Notes: a model not told the origin generated them from the letters alone. DNA of 64,000 nt from Oscarella lobularis (GCF_947507565.1 NC_089194.1:1612001-1676000), one strand, 5' to 3'; shown: positions 13,101-25,794, counted from the first letter of the stretch. Numbers and translations are program-made.

Positions 13101-16100
13101 ATTTAGGCCCTAAGAATCGAAGATTAGGTCCTCAATTTAAAATTTAGGCCCTAAGAATCAAAGATTAGGCTCTCAATTTAAAATTTAGTCTCTAAGAATC
13201 AAAAATTAGGCCCTCAATTTCATATTTATGCCTTTAGAATCGATGATTAGGCCCTCAATTTAATATTTAGTCCTTTAGAATCAAAGATTAGGCCCTCAAT
13301 TTAATATTTAGTCCCTAAGAATCAAAAATTACGCCCTCAATTTCATCTTTAGGCCTTTAGAATCGATGATTAGGCCCTCAATTTAATATTTAAGCCTTTA
13401 GAATCAAAGATTAGGCCCTCAATTTAAAATTTAGGCCCTAAGAATCGAAGATTAGGCCCTCAATTTCATATTTAGGCCCTAAGAATCAAAGATTAGGCCC
13501 TCAATTTCATATTTAGGCCTTTAGAATCGATGATTAGGCCCTCAATTTAATATTTAGGTCCTAAGAATCGAAGATTAGGGCCTGAATTTAATATTTAGGC
13601 CCTGAGAATCAAGATTAGTCCCTCAATTTAATATTTAGGCCCTAAGAATCGAAGATTAGGCTCTCAATTTAAAATTTAGTCCCTAAGAATCAAAAATTAG
13701 GCCCTCAATTTCATATTTATGCCTTTAGAATCGATGATTAGGCCCTCAATTTAATATTTCTGCCTTCAGAATCAAAGATTAGGCCCTCAATTTAATATTT
13801 TGGCCCTAAGAATCAAAGATTAGGCCCTCAATTTAATATTTAGGCCCTAAGAATCGAAGATTAGGTCCTCAATTTAAAATTTAGGCCCTAAGAATCAAAG
13901 ATTAGGCTCTCAATTTAAAATTTAGTCTCTAAGAATCAAAAATTAGGCCCTCAATTTCATATTTATGCCTTTAGAATCGATGATTAGGCCCTCAATTTAA
14001 TATTTAGTCCTTTAGAATCAAAGATTAGGCCCTCAATTTAATATTTAGTCCCTAAGAATAAAAAATTACGCCCTCAATTTCATCTTTAGGCCTTTAGAAT
14101 CGATGATTAGGCCCTCAATTTAATATTTAAGCCTTTAGAATCAAAGATTAGGCCCTCAATTTAAAATTTAGGCCCTAAGAATCGAAGATTAGGCCCTCAA
14201 TTTCATATTTAGGCCCTAAGAATCAAAGATTAGGCCCTCAATTTAATATTTAGTCCCTAAGAATAAAAAATTACGCCCTCAATTTCATCTTTAGGCCTTT
14301 AGAATCGATGATTAGGCCCTCAATTTAATATTTAAGCCTTTAGAATCAAAGATTAGGCCCTCAATTTAAAATTTAGGCCCTAAGAATCGAAGATTAGGCC
14401 CTCAATTTCATATTTAGGCCCTAAGAATCAAAGATTAGGCCCTCAATTTCATATTTAGGCCTTTAGAATCGATGATTAGGCCCTCAATTTAATATTTAGG
14501 TCCTAAGAATCGAAGATTAGGGCCTGAATTTAATATTTAGGCCCTGAGAATCAAGATTAGTCCCTCAATTTAATATTTAGACCCTAAGAATCGATGATTA
14601 GGCCCTCAATTTAATATTTAGGCCTTTACAATCAAAGATTAGGCCCTCAATTTAAAATTTAGGCCCTAAGAATCAAAGATTAGGCCCTCAATTTAATATT
14701 TAGGCCCGAAGAATCAATGATTAGGCCCTCAATTTAAAATTTATGCCCTAAGAATCAAAGATTAGGCTCTCAATTTCATATTTATGCCTTTAGAATCGAT
14801 GATTAGGCCCTGAATTTAATATTTAGGCCTTTAGAATCAAAGATTAGGCCCTCAATTTAATATTTAGTCCCTAAGAATCAAAATTAGGCCCTCAATTTAA
14901 TATTTAGGCCTTTAGAATCAAAGATTAGGCTCTCAATTTAATATTTAGTCCCTAAGAATCAAAATTAGGCCCTCAATTTTATATTTAGGTCTTTAGAATC
15001 GATGATTAGGCCCTCAATTTAATATTTAGGCCTTTAGAATCAAAGATTAGGCCCTCAATTTAATATTTTGGCCCTAAGAATCAAAGATTAGGCCCTCAAT
15101 TTAATATTTAGGCCCTAAGAATCGAAGATTAGGTCCTCAATTTAAAATTTAGGCCTTAAGAATCAAAGATTAGGCTCTCAATTTAAAATTTAGTCTCTAA
15201 GAATCAAAAATTAGGCCCTCAATTTCATATTTAGGCCCTAAGAATCGATGATTAGGCCCTCAATTTAATATTTAGGCCTTTAGAATCAAAGATTAGGCCC
15301 TGAATTTAAAATTTAGGCCCTAAGAATCAAAGATTAGGCCCTCAATTTAATATTTAGGCCCGAAGAATCAAAGATTAGGCCCTCAATTTGAAATTTATGC
15401 CCTAAGAATCAAAGATTAGGCTCTCAATTTCATATTTATGCCTTTAGAATCGATGATTAGGCCCTGAATTTAATATTTAGGCCTTTAGAATCAAAGATTA
15501 GGCCCTCAATTTAATATTTAGTCCCTAAGAATCAAAATTAGGCTCTCAATTTAATATTTAGGCCTTTAGAATCAAAGATTAGGCCCTCAATTTAATATTT
15601 TGGCCCTAAGAATCAAAGATTAGGCCCTCAATTTAATATTTAGGTCCTAAGAATCGAAGATTAGGTCCTCAATTTAAAATTTAGGCCCTAAGAATCAAAG
15701 ATTAGGCCCTCAATTTAATATTTTGGCCCTAAGAATCAAAGATTAGGCCCTCAATTTAATATTTAGGCCCTAAGAATCGAAGATTAGGTCCTCAATTTAA
15801 AATTTAGTCTCTAAGAATCAAAAATTAGGCCCTCAATTTCATATTTATGCCTTTAGAATCGATGATTAAGCCCTCAATTTAATATTTAGTGCTTTAGAAT
15901 CAAAGATTAGGCCCTCAATTTAATATTTAGTCCCTAAGAATCAAAAATTACGCCCTCAATTTCATCTTTAGGCCTTTAGAATCGATGATTAGGTCCTCAA
16001 TTTAATATTTAAGCCTTTAGAATCAAAGATTAGGCCCTCAATTTAAAATTTAGGCCCTAAGAATCGAAGATTAGGCCCTCAATTTCATATTTAGGCCCTA

Positions 16101-19100
16101 AGAATCAAAGATTAGGCCCTCAATTTCATATTTAGGCCTTTAGAATCGATGATTAGGCCCTCAATTTAATATTTAGGCCTTTAGAATCAAAGATTAGGCC
16201 CTCAATTTAAAATTTAGTCGCTAAGAATCGAAGATTAGTCCCTCAATTTGATATTTAGGCCCTAGTAATCGAAGATTAGGCCCTCAATTTAAAATTTTGT
16301 GCTCTTAGAATCAAAGATTAGGCTCTCAATTTAAAATTTAGTCCATAAGAATCAAAAATTAGTCATATTTAGGCCTTTTGAATCGATGATTAGGCCCTCA
16401 ATTATTTAATATTTAGGCCCTAAGAATCGAAGATTAGGCCTTCAATTTAATATTTAGGCCCTGAGAATCGATGATTATGCCCTCAATTTAATATTTAGGC
16501 CTTTGGAATCAAAGATTAGGCCCTCAATTTAAAATTTAGGCCCTAAGAATCGATGATTAGGCCCTCAATTTAATATTTAGGCCCTAAGAATCAAAGATTA
16601 GGTCCTCAATTTAATATTTAGGCTCTAAGAATCAAAGATTAGGCCCTCAATTTAATATTTAGGCCCTAAGAATCGAAGATTAGGGCCTCAATTTAATATT
16701 TATGCCCTGAGAATCAAGATTAGTCCTTCAATTTAATATTTAGGCCCCAGGAATCGATGATTAGGCCCTCCATTTAATATTTAGGCCTTTAGAATCAAAG
16801 ATTAGGCCCTCAATTTAAAATTTAGTCCCTAAGAATCAAAAATTAGGCACTCAATTTAATATTTAGGCCCTAAGAATCAAAGATTAGGCCCTCAATTTCA
16901 TATTTAGGCCTTAAATTACAAGGGACTGGCCAACTATTCTCACCTGTAATAAATTAGTTAAATTACAAGGGACTGGCCAACTGTTCTCTCCTGTAATAAA
17001 TTACAATAAAATTACAAGGGACTGGCCAACTCTTCTCTACTGTAATAAATTACAATAAAATTACAAGGGACTGGCCAACTCTTCTCTACTGTAATAAATT
17101 ACAATAAATTTACAAGGGACTGGCCAACTGTTCTCTCCTGTAATAAATTACAGTTAAATTACAAGGGACTGGCAAACTCTTCTCTCCTGTAATAAATTAC
17201 AGTGAAATTACAAGGAACTGACCAACTGTTCTCTCTTGTAATAAATTACAGTGAAATTACAAGGGACTGGCCAACTGTTCTCACCTGTAATAAATTACAG
17301 TTAAATTACAAGGGACTGGCCAACTGTTCTCACCTGTAATAAATTACAATAAAATTACAAGGGACTGACCAACTGTTCTCTCCTGTAATAAATTACAGTT
17401 AAGAATCAAAGATTAGGCCCTCAATTTAATATTTAGGCCCTGAGAATCAAAGATTACGCCATCAATTTAATATTTAGGCCCTAAGAATCGAAGATTAGGC
17501 TCTCAATTTAAAATTTAGTCCCTAAGAATCAAAAATTAGGCCCTCAATTTCATATTTATGCCTTTAGAATCGATGATTAGGCCCTCAATTTAATATTTCT
17601 GCCTTCAGAATCAAAGATTAGGCCCTCAATTTAAAATTTAGGCCCTAAGAATCGAAGATTAGGCCTTCCATTTAATATTTAGGCCCTAAGAATCAAAGAT
17701 TAGGCTCTCAATTTAATATTTAGGCCCTAAGAATCGAAGATTAGGCCCTCAATTTAAAATTTAGGCCCTAAGAATCGAAGATTATTTCCTCCATTTAATA
17801 TTTAGGCCCTAAGAATCGAAGATTAGGCCCTCAATTTAATATTTAGGCCTTTAAAATCAAAGATTAGGTCCTCAATTTAATATTTAAGCCCTAAGAATCG
17901 AAGATTAGGGCCTTAATTTAATATTTAGGCCCTGAGAATCAAGATTAGTCCCTCAATTTAATATTTAGGCCCTAAGAATCGATGATTAGGCCCTCAATTT
18001 AATATTTAGGCCCTAAGAATCAAAGATTAGGTCCTCAATTTAATATTTAGGCTCTAAGAATCAAAGATTAGGCCCTCAATTTAATATTTAGGCCCTAAGA
18101 ATCGAAGATTAGGGCCTCAATTTAATATTTATGCCCTGAGAATCAAGATTAGTCCTTCAATTTAATATTTAGGCCCTAAGAATCGATGATTAGGCCCTCC
18201 ATTTAATATTTAGGCCTTTAGAATCAAAGATTAGGCCCTCAATTTAAAATTTAGTCCCTAAGAATCAAAAATTAGGCACTCAATTTAATATTTAGGCCCT
18301 AAGAATCAAAGATTAGGCCCTCAATTTAATATTTAGGCCTTAAATTACAAGGGACTGGCCAACTATTCTCACCTGTAATAAATTAGTTAAATTACAAGGG
18401 ACTGGCCAACTGTTCTCTCCTGTAATAAATTACAATAAAATTACAAGGGACTGGCCAACTCTTCTCTACTGTAATAAATTACAATAAAATTACAAGGGAC
18501 TGGCCAACTCTTCTCTACTGTAATAAATTACAATAAAATTACAAGGGACTGGCCAACTGTTCTCTCCTGTAATAAATTACAGTTAAATTACAAGGGACTG
18601 GCAAACTCTTCTCTCCTGTAATAAATTACAGTGAAATTACAAGGAACTGACCAACTGTTCTCTCTTGTAATAAATTACAGTGAAATTACAAGGGACTGGC
18701 CAACTGTTCTCACCTGTAATAAATTACAGTTAAATTACAAGGGACTGGCCAACTGTTCTCACCTGTAATAAATTACAATAAAATTACAAGGGACTGACCA
18801 ACTGTTCTCTCCTGTAATAAATTACAGTTAAGAATCAAAGATTAGGCCCTCAATTTAATATTTAGGCCCTGAGAATCAAAGATTACGCCATCAATTTAAT
18901 ATTTAGGCCCTAAGAATCGAAGATTAGGCTCTCAATTTAAAATTTAGTCCCTAAGAATCAAAAATTAGGCCCTCAATTTCATATTTAGGCCCTGAGAATC
19001 AAAGATTACGCCATCAATTTAATATTTAGGCCCTAAGAATCGAAGATTAGGCTCTCAATTTAATATTTAGGTCCTAAGAATCGATGATTAGGCCCTCAAT

Positions 19101-22100
19101 TTAATATTTAGGCCTTTAGAATCAAAGATTACTCCCTCAATTTAAAATTTAGTCCCTAAGAATCAAAAATTAGGCCCTCAATTTAAAATTTAGGCCTTAA
19201 GAATCAAAGATTAGGCCCTCAATTTAATATTTAGGCCCTAAGAATCGAAGATTAGGCCCTCAATTTAAAATTTGGTCTCTAAGAATCAAAAATTAGGCAC
19301 TCAATTTAATATTTAGGCCCTAAGAATCAAGGATTAGGCCCTCAGTTTCATATTTAGGCCTTTAGAATCAAAGATTAGGCCCTCAATTGAATATTTAGGC
19401 CTTTGAAATCAAAGATGAGGCCCTCAATTTAATATTTAGTCCCTAACAATCAAAAATTAGGCCCTCAATTTCATATTTAGGTCCTAAGAATTAAAGATGA
19501 CGGCTTCAATTTAATATTAAGGAGGGCTCTTTTTTACGCGGGACTTTGCTTTCTAGTGTTTCTAAGTACCGTAGCTTGTGTGGCGTAGCTTAGATAGGAT
19601 CTCATATGGTATTGAAGGGTTTTGAACGCCATATGGTATATCTGAAATATGTTTTTTTATTTTTTTATAAGGGCATCAGCTGACTGGGAAATCTTCTGTT
19701 GAAATGTATAGGCAAGCTTTGCTGACTGGATGCCGGTAAGTGAGATAATTAATTTTTTTATTTTTAATTGAATTTTTTAGTTGTGTTGAACTTGATTGTT
19801 GGGATGGCAACGACGACGAGCCAATCATCACTCACGGTCACACGATGTGCACGGACATTTCGTTCAAAGTAAAATTAATTTTAATTGATTAAATAATTTT
19901 CATATCAATATTTAGGAAGTGATTTTCGCTATAAATGATTGCGCTTTTAAAACGTCCGAATTTCCCGTGATTCTCTCCTTCGAAAATCACTGCAGGCAAT
20001 AGTCCAAAAATGAATTCATTAACCAATTAAATAGTATTGATTTTTAATAGCGCCTCTCAGCAATTGAAAATGACTCAGTATTGCCAGGAAATATTCAAGG
20101 AGAAGCTCCTTCGATTGCCGATCGAAGGATTCCCTGTAAAATCAATTGCACACGATGTGCACGTGACTAATTCATTTTTTATTTATTAAAGCTTGATCCG
20201 GGCGTTCCGTTGCCAAGTCCGAATCTACTTCGAGGCAAAATATTGATTAAGAACAAGAAGAAAGCGCAACTGGCAAAATGCAATGAGGGAATAAAAATTA
20301 AATATTTGTAGTCATTTAGTTCTTTTATAGCTGATAGTATCGATCCCTCGAAGGTAATTGATAGCTCAAAGGACGAGAAACCGGAAGAAGAAGCAGCAGA
20401 AGAGAAAAGTGCATTAGCTAATAATAATAATTGAAAATCAATAATAAAAAATCCAGAAGACGACACGGAAGAAAAAGACGGAGAACAGGCCGAAGTTTCT
20501 CATGAACCCCACGCCAAATTGACGTCAGAAAAATCGGCAGACGTCATCCGATCTCAAGTAAGCGCACATCATTAGCTAAACACAATTCAAATTCTCAATA
20601 AAAAATCAAAGGTTTATACGTGGGAGGGGCAAAGCGAAACGCAAACGGCGTTATCCGATCTCGTAAATTATATAACGCCCATACGATTCAAGGGTTTTGA
20701 AGAGGCAGAACGTTAGTCACTCATACCAAGTGGTAATCAATGTAGAGGAGGGTCCCCCTTATAGGGAAAAATCGCGCCTATGAAATGTCTTCGTTAAATG
20801 AAGCGGCAGCAGCCGATCACTTGAAGAGATCGCCCGTGGAATTTGCTCTGTGAGAGCGGGCGAATTCGATAGATAATTATTCTTAATTAGTTATTGATTT
20901 TTAAGGTATAATCGGAGGCAGATTAGTCGAATTTATCCCAAGGGAATTCGTTACGATTCGAGCAATTATATGCCGCAGGTTCAAAATTTCATTTTTAATT
21001 TGATCACGTATCTATGTTTGATTTTTTTCAGGTGTTCTGGAATGCCGGCTGTCAAATGGTCTCGCTCAATTTTCAGACATGCGGTCAGACAGAAGAAAAG
21101 AATATTAATTAATATCGATTACGTATGTATGTACATTTTTTCTTTTTCTTGCAGATCTTCCCTTTCAGCTGCATCTCGGCAAATTCGAGCAGAACAATCA
21201 ATGTGGCTACATTCTCAAGCCTCTATGCATGCGACGCGGCGACAAGGACTTTGATCCCTTCGTCGAATCGCCCATGGAAAACATCGTCGCCGCCTCTCTT
21301 CAAGTCAAAGTATATTTGCAAATAGATACTTATTTATTTTTCGAGTTTTTTCTCTCTCTGAGGTTGTATCCGGGACGATGCTCTGCGATCGCAAGTGCGG
21401 CGTCTACGTCGAACTTGATATGTACGGGTTGCCAACGGATACGGTGAGACGTAGATTCAAGACGAAAATCGTCCCTGGCAACGCGGTGAATCCCGTATGG
21501 GACGAAGAGCCGTTTAATTTCAAAAAGGTTTGAGTTTTTCTTGTACGTAGCGCGCTAGTGTTGTTATGGAAACTTAGATTGTGCTTCCCGAATTGGCTAT
21601 GATTCGATTTGGTGTCTATGACGATGGAAATCGTTGTCTGGGGCAACGGGTTCTACCCATGACGTCACTGATGTCAGGTAGAGATTAAATAATAAATATT
21701 CAGATTTTTATTTTCTCTAAAGGATATCGTCACATTCCACTTCGAAACGAATTCAATCAGCCACTCGATTTCGCGTCGATTTTCGTGCATTTCGAAGTGA
21801 CTGATTACGTGCCCAAAGCCTATAGTGGTACATTGAGACGTAGAACGTCGATTAACACTTATTTATTCACGTGCTACGTCGTAAGATTTTCTCGACGCTC
21901 TGGAGAATCCCATTGCGTATCAATCGGCTCAAGAAAAACGCGGGAAAATACTAGAAGAGCTTCTGGACGACGCCGACGACGAAGTAAGTCCCAAACCCTA
22001 TTTACGAATAAGAGCCTTTGAGATTGAGATAACGTTTTAGATGAAACAGAGTGCAGGGGAAGGTAAAATAAATATTTGAAATAATTAAATATGGATTAGA

Positions 22101-23436
22101 TGGATTAGATGGGCCGAGGGAATCGTCTCCGCCTCCCGTGGCGACGGCTTCCGTTCCTGAGGACGAGGCGACGGGGATCCGAAGCAAGGAGACGTCTCCA
22201 CAGGGAGAGGATATCACCACTGGACCAGATGCTTATACTATATTGAGAAAGTCGGTGACGAGTCATGAGAGCCGTAAGGAGGAGGCGATTGGCGAATGGG
22301 ACGCGGAACCCATGGCAAAGATCAAGACAATGAAGGCAGAAAATTAAATAATTATAATTTGTATTTGTGATTTATTTTTTGCGCGTTCCTAGGACTTTAA
22401 GAAATTGTTCAAGAAGAATTTGAAGGATTTTGAATCTCTGAAGAAGAAGCACGTCAAGGTATAGAATTTTCTTTCTATATTTCTCTTCATTTTTGTGTAC
22501 CAGGCCATTGCTACTGTGAAAAGATCTCACGACAAGGAGTTGCTCAAGTGGAGAGCGACTCACAAGGCAGCCAAGTAACATATTAATATAATTGAATCAT
22601 AAAGAGATATTTTCTTTTTAGTTCGAACGGTTCTGACGCTGAAAAAGTGGAGGAAGAGGTACGTAGATTATTCTCTTGTAAATTACGTATATATTGATCT
22701 TTTTTCAGTTGACAAAACTCACTGATAAACACGGTGAAATATTGCACGAAGTCGAAGAGTCCCAAGCGAAAGATGAGTTGGAATTGAGAAAGAAACAGCT
22801 GGACTTGGTTCAGAAGAAAAACGTTGCCTCATTAGATACTCAATTGCTTTTGTTTTTTAGGAGTTTCGACTACTTGGACGACTCATGGCGACGTCGCAGG
22901 CGTCCCAGCTGAAGAGACTCGACAGCAAACACCAAAAGTACCACAAAATCATAATTCAAATGCGTATTTAATCGGTTCTTTTTCTATAGGATTAGTTTGA
23001 CGTTGGAGAAGAGTTTGAAGAAGGAGATGCTCGATCAAGTGAAGGAGTTCAAGGAAAGCGAGCAGAAGAATGTCGCAGACAAAGGAGAATTGGACAGGTA
23101 TTAATTCGGAATTGAATTTTTATATTTATTGATTTTATTTTTTAGGAAATTGCGTGAGCAGCGAAAGAAGCTCGCCAGCCAGATAGGTCAAAAGCTTCAG
23201 GATGTAAGCGTTTAGTTTCCTTTCTGTTGTCACGTGATGTTCTTTTCATAGGCGCTCGAGACTCAGGCCAATGAGAAAGAGCGACTCGTCCAAGGCCACG
23301 AATCGATGAAATCCGCTCTCAAAGAAGAAGAAGAAGAGGTAAAATTAATCAATGAATTTAATTAATTAATTTTATTTAATTATTTATTTAGGCTATAAGG
23401 GAGCTTGCTGATTTGTATGGGGAAGGCGAAGTGTGA
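10197..23436 (+). CDS. Phosphoinositide phospholipase C-beta
   Basis: Complete spliced gene from ATG 10197 to TGA 23434-23436. PLC-beta hydrolyses PIP2 to IP3 and diacylglycerol at the plasma membrane downstream of Gq (family knowledge). Domains in order: PH (exons 10197-10289, 10347-10544, 10593-10804); EF-hands (10853-10906, 10960-11044, 11095-11192, 11247-11322, 11364-11472, with [18 protein letters not shown] and RDSRLNEIL); X box, starting [14 protein letters not shown] in exon 11533-11679 and resuming after the giant intron with [15 protein letters not shown] (19672-19735), CVELDCWDG (19781-19868) and [10 protein letters not shown]-type sequence (to 19995); an acidic X-Y linker (about 20340-20560); Y box with [34 protein letters not shown] and [15 protein letters not shown] (about 20610-21070); C2 (about 21370-21835); and a C-terminal coiled coil (about 22390-23436). 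The catalytic His and the HNTYLTG loop are present. The long beta-type coiled coil separates it from PLC-delta. Linker exon borders near 20310-20460 are uncertain. Confidence 0.93.
11935..12127. repeat. 49-bp satellite, first block in PLC-beta intron
   Basis: Four copies of a unit of about 49 bp with 'aagggactggccaactgttc' followed by the palindrome CTGTAATAAATTACAG. The arms CTGTAA and TTACAG can pair around a TAAA loop. Confidence 0.85.
12128..16910. repeat. 41-bp satellite, main block in PLC-beta intron
   Basis: Over a hundred copies of a 41-bp unit containing 'gattaggccctcaattta' and 'atatttaggccctaagaatc'. TTAGGCCCTAA is a palindrome around one central C. Variant copies recur in phase: the 'ctgccttcag' variant appears near 12328, 13063 and 13759, showing higher-order periods of about 0.70-0.74 kb. 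Confidence 0.95.
16911..17400. repeat. 49-bp satellite, second block in PLC-beta intron
   Basis: About ten copies of the 'aagggactggccaactgttc' plus CTGTAATAAATTACAG unit, in the same orientation as the first block. Confidence 0.93.
17401..18337. repeat. 41-bp satellite, second block
   Basis: About 23 copies of the 'gattaggccctcaattta' unit. With the following 49-bp block it forms a second copy of a mixed unit of about 1.43 kb: the junction 'ggccttaaattacaaggg' recurs at about 16908 and 18335. Confidence 0.93.
18338..18830. repeat. 49-bp satellite, third block
   Basis: About ten copies that match the block at 16911-17400 almost base for base, including its rare variants ('actattctcacc', 'actcttctctac'). 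Confidence 0.93.
18831..19510. repeat. 41-bp satellite, third block
   Basis: About 16 increasingly diverged copies of the 41-bp unit. The array ends at 'ttcaatttaatattaaggag', followed by unique intron sequence up to the PLC-beta acceptor. Confidence 0.9.
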
Positions 23437-23518
23437 TTGGGTAGGGACGCGAAGACTCCGGTTCTAAAATTTCGTAAGCTTTTCACTTGTATTTTGCGCG
23501 TCGAGTCACTTTAGAGTG

Positions 23519-23524
23519 AATAAA
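23519..23524 (+). promoter_or_regulatory. Candidate polyadenylation signal of PLC-beta
   Basis: AATAAA lies 83 bases after the PLC-beta stop codon, in a suitable AT-rich 3' context. It is a consensus match only. Confidence 0.55.
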
Positions 23525-23737
23525 TAAGTGTTCATGCCACGTGACTTTTTCAGGTCTTTGACTGAGTAGTATCGTCTTTGAGGTTCCTTATCTCAATCTA
23601 AAATTAAAGTCTGCTCAATTGGAGTAAAGCAGATTTCAGGTACACTCAGGGTACACTTAGACATTTAAACTTAGTGCAGATCTAGTAGAACAACTCAACG
23701 TATCTATTCATATATATCAACATAGTTAATTAAGTAA

Positions 23738-25209
23738 TCAATCATAGAAAATTTTGTGTATTTTTTCCTTGAGGTGAGGATAGGCTTTCTTGATTTCGAA
23801 CAGAGCATGTGTTAATGCTCTTTTAATGATTGCGATTTCCTTCTCTGTTGTCCCTCGCTCGCGTGCCGCCGTAGTCAGAATCGAATTTTGGGTGTCGAGG
23901 TTGCGGTATTTTAGCCTGTAACAATGTGTAAACCTTGCGCGTATGTAACTAATTATTACTTCGTGTCGAGCAGGATTTTCACTTTTTCTTTTTGCTTGTT
24001 GTTGGTTTTTTCCGGATCAGGAATTTCCCTCAGCAATTCTGAAAAATTCAAAATTTACGCATAAGTAATGCGTTTATTATACCTAGATACCTTCCGCCAA
24101 TTTTTTCAATTCGTCGACGTCGTTTTCATCGTCTTTGTCATCATTGTTGTCATCTTCGTTGACGACGTCGTCGTCGTTTTTATCGTTTTCTTCGTCTTGA
24201 TCTTCGACCTCCTCATCGCCATCGTCGTTGGCGTCATCTTTGCAATCACAAATAAATTCAACATTTTCAACTGTAGTCTGAAGTAGGCTTTTATTGGAGA
24301 GTGGGGCACTATCATGGGCACATATTAGTTGTATTACTAGATCAAGTATAACCGTTGAACAGTAATTTCTCAACATCATATATTGAAACACGAACAAAAG
24401 GGTCAAGATTGTACCAGCCCAAATCACTTCAGGGCTCTAATAGTACTCCACTCTCCAATAAAGCCCATTATCCAATTTTTAAAAGTAAGTCTCACTATTT
24501 TTACCCCTTTGAAAAAATAGAATAAAGCCCCAGGAGTGTACTATTTGAGATTATTTACCCATGTTGGATTCGCAATTCTCGTTTCTCTCCTTCTTGTTCT
24601 TTTCTTCACCAGAGTCATCTGCTTCTCGTAGCAACATTTTATTTATTTAATTATTTATTTATTTATTTTACCGTTATAGTCGTCGTCGTCGTTTTTATCG
24701 TTTCCGTCGTCTCGATCTTCGACTTCGTCATCAACGCTGGCGTCATAAGTAAGTCTCACTATTTTTACCCCTTTGAAAGAATAGAATAAAGCCCCAGGGG
24801 TGTACTATTTGAGATTATTTACCCATGTTGCATTCGCAATTTTCGTTTCTCTCCTTGTTCTTTTCTTCACCAGAGTCATCTGCTTCTCGTAGCAACATTT
24901 TATTTATTTATTTATTTATTTATTTATTTTACCGTTATAGTCGTCGTCGTCATCGTCGTCAGGTTGACGTTGTCGCTTTCTGTGATTGGGCCCTTCTCTA
25001 AAATCCTACAAACGATGCACGTCACCGGATATACCATAAGATCTTTCATTGTGACTGGTCTCACTGGTGAACTCGAAACGGCGGGTGAAGCATTTTCATC
25101 CATTCCTATCAAGGAAAAGCAAGCTCTGTGAAAGCAACGCCGTGGCTCGAAGCGATTTACGTCGAGCGAGTTGACGGGACTTCATATTTTCCGCCAACTG
25201 CGCCGTCAT
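23738..25209 (-). CDS. Unrecognised acidic, lysine-rich protein with duplicated exons
   Basis: A spliced gene on the minus strand that converges on PLC-beta. The secure 3' exons are 23738-23915 (ending KEKIHKIFYD, then TGA), about 23964-24038 (LLREIPDPEKTNNKQKEKV) and about 24087-24240 (a DEEVEDQDEENDKNDDD-type acidic stretch ending in DELKKLAE). Upstream, two near-identical blocks encode EADDSGEEKNKKERNE-type exons, each followed by a further acidic Asp run. A plausible first exon starts at ATG 25209 (MTAQLAENMKSRQLARRKS), with a later exon reading MVYPVTCIVCRILEKG. Splice borders of the 5' half are not resolved. Helical, charged composition suggests a coiled coil. No family is recognised, so no function is assigned. 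Confidence 0.6.
24284..24467. mobile_element. MITE-like element with terminal inverted repeats, in an intron
   Basis: The left end reads GGCTTTTATTGGAGAGTGG. The right end is its reverse complement with one base missing (CCACTCTCCAATAAAGCC). The ends lie about 180 bp apart with no coding potential between them. It sits in an intron of the minus-strand acidic gene. No target duplication is clear. Confidence 0.5.
24484..24960. repeat. Tandem duplication of about 265 bp covering one exon plus introns
   Basis: The block starting 'aagtaagtctcactattttt' at about 24484 recurs at about 24748 with few changes, including the exon for EADDSGEEKNKKERNE and the following TTTA-rich intron and acidic Asp codons. 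A more diverged acidic copy lies at 24110-24240. Confidence 0.85.
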
Positions 25210-25440
25210 CTCCTACACAACAGTCAAAAAATCGTAAATTCTACTGAGGCTATAGTTGAGTGGGCCACGGACTGATACTAGTACTGTATCCGTGAGTGGG
25301 CGATGGAGCTGACTCACATTGAGTTCACAAAGTCGTTTCTAAATAAACAACGTCGATCGAACATAAACCCCAACTGAGTCACCCGGCATACTAGAACATC
25401 TTGCATAGTCGGCGAAACTGAAACGTCGTTCGACGCGCCA

Positions 25441-25790
25441 ATGTCATTGAAATCCATTCTAGCGTACGCTACAGACGATCGTCTTTACAGTCGTGCGCTT
25501 TACAGTGAGCTTGAAGCGATTGTTATGTACGTTTGTTTGACGCGTTTTGTTTTTTCCAATCCACTCGTACCGTGTTTGTTCTTTCGTGGGGCCCTTCTCG
25601 GGGGATCTCGTCTCTTGCGGTGCGAAATTCGACGATGTCTTCTGCGCTTTTCGGTACTCCAACTCACTCTTTGCATTTCTTTTTTGACTCACATCTCTCT
25701 TTGTCTTTTTTCGGCTGAAAAAGCATCGTAAGTACGAGTTGGAATTCAGATGGACGTGGGGGTATGATGAGTCAAGGGTAGACTCTTTGA
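25441..25790. other. Unassigned region upstream of the hairpin satellite
   Basis: A + strand frame opens with ATG at 25441 (MSLKSILAYATDDRLYSRAL) and reaches a good GTACGT donor near 25528. It could be the first exon of a + strand gene whose later exons are not seen. No domain is recognised. Confidence 0.25.
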
Positions 25791-25794
25791 TTTC

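Larger units (their letters stand above)
11680..19671 (+). other. Giant intron (about 8 kb) of PLC-beta, filled with satellites
   Basis: The donor GTATGT at 11680 and the acceptor AG at 19670-19671 join ...NTYLTG to HQLTGKSS in frame, reconstituting the PLC X box. All other introns of this gene are below about 110 bp. The interior from about 11825 to 19510 is almost entirely tandem repeats; the remaining roughly 150 bp at each edge is unique. Confidence 0.9.

Noticed and set aside
12128-19510. TTAGGC/TTAGGG-like motifs suggesting interstitial telomere repeats
   Set aside because: The motif is only part of a 41-bp unit with fixed non-telomeric sequence, and never forms a pure hexamer run.
20179-20466. 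Minus-strand frame of 95 codons within PLC-beta
   Set aside because: It lies opposite PLC-beta X-box and linker exons and has no domain match.
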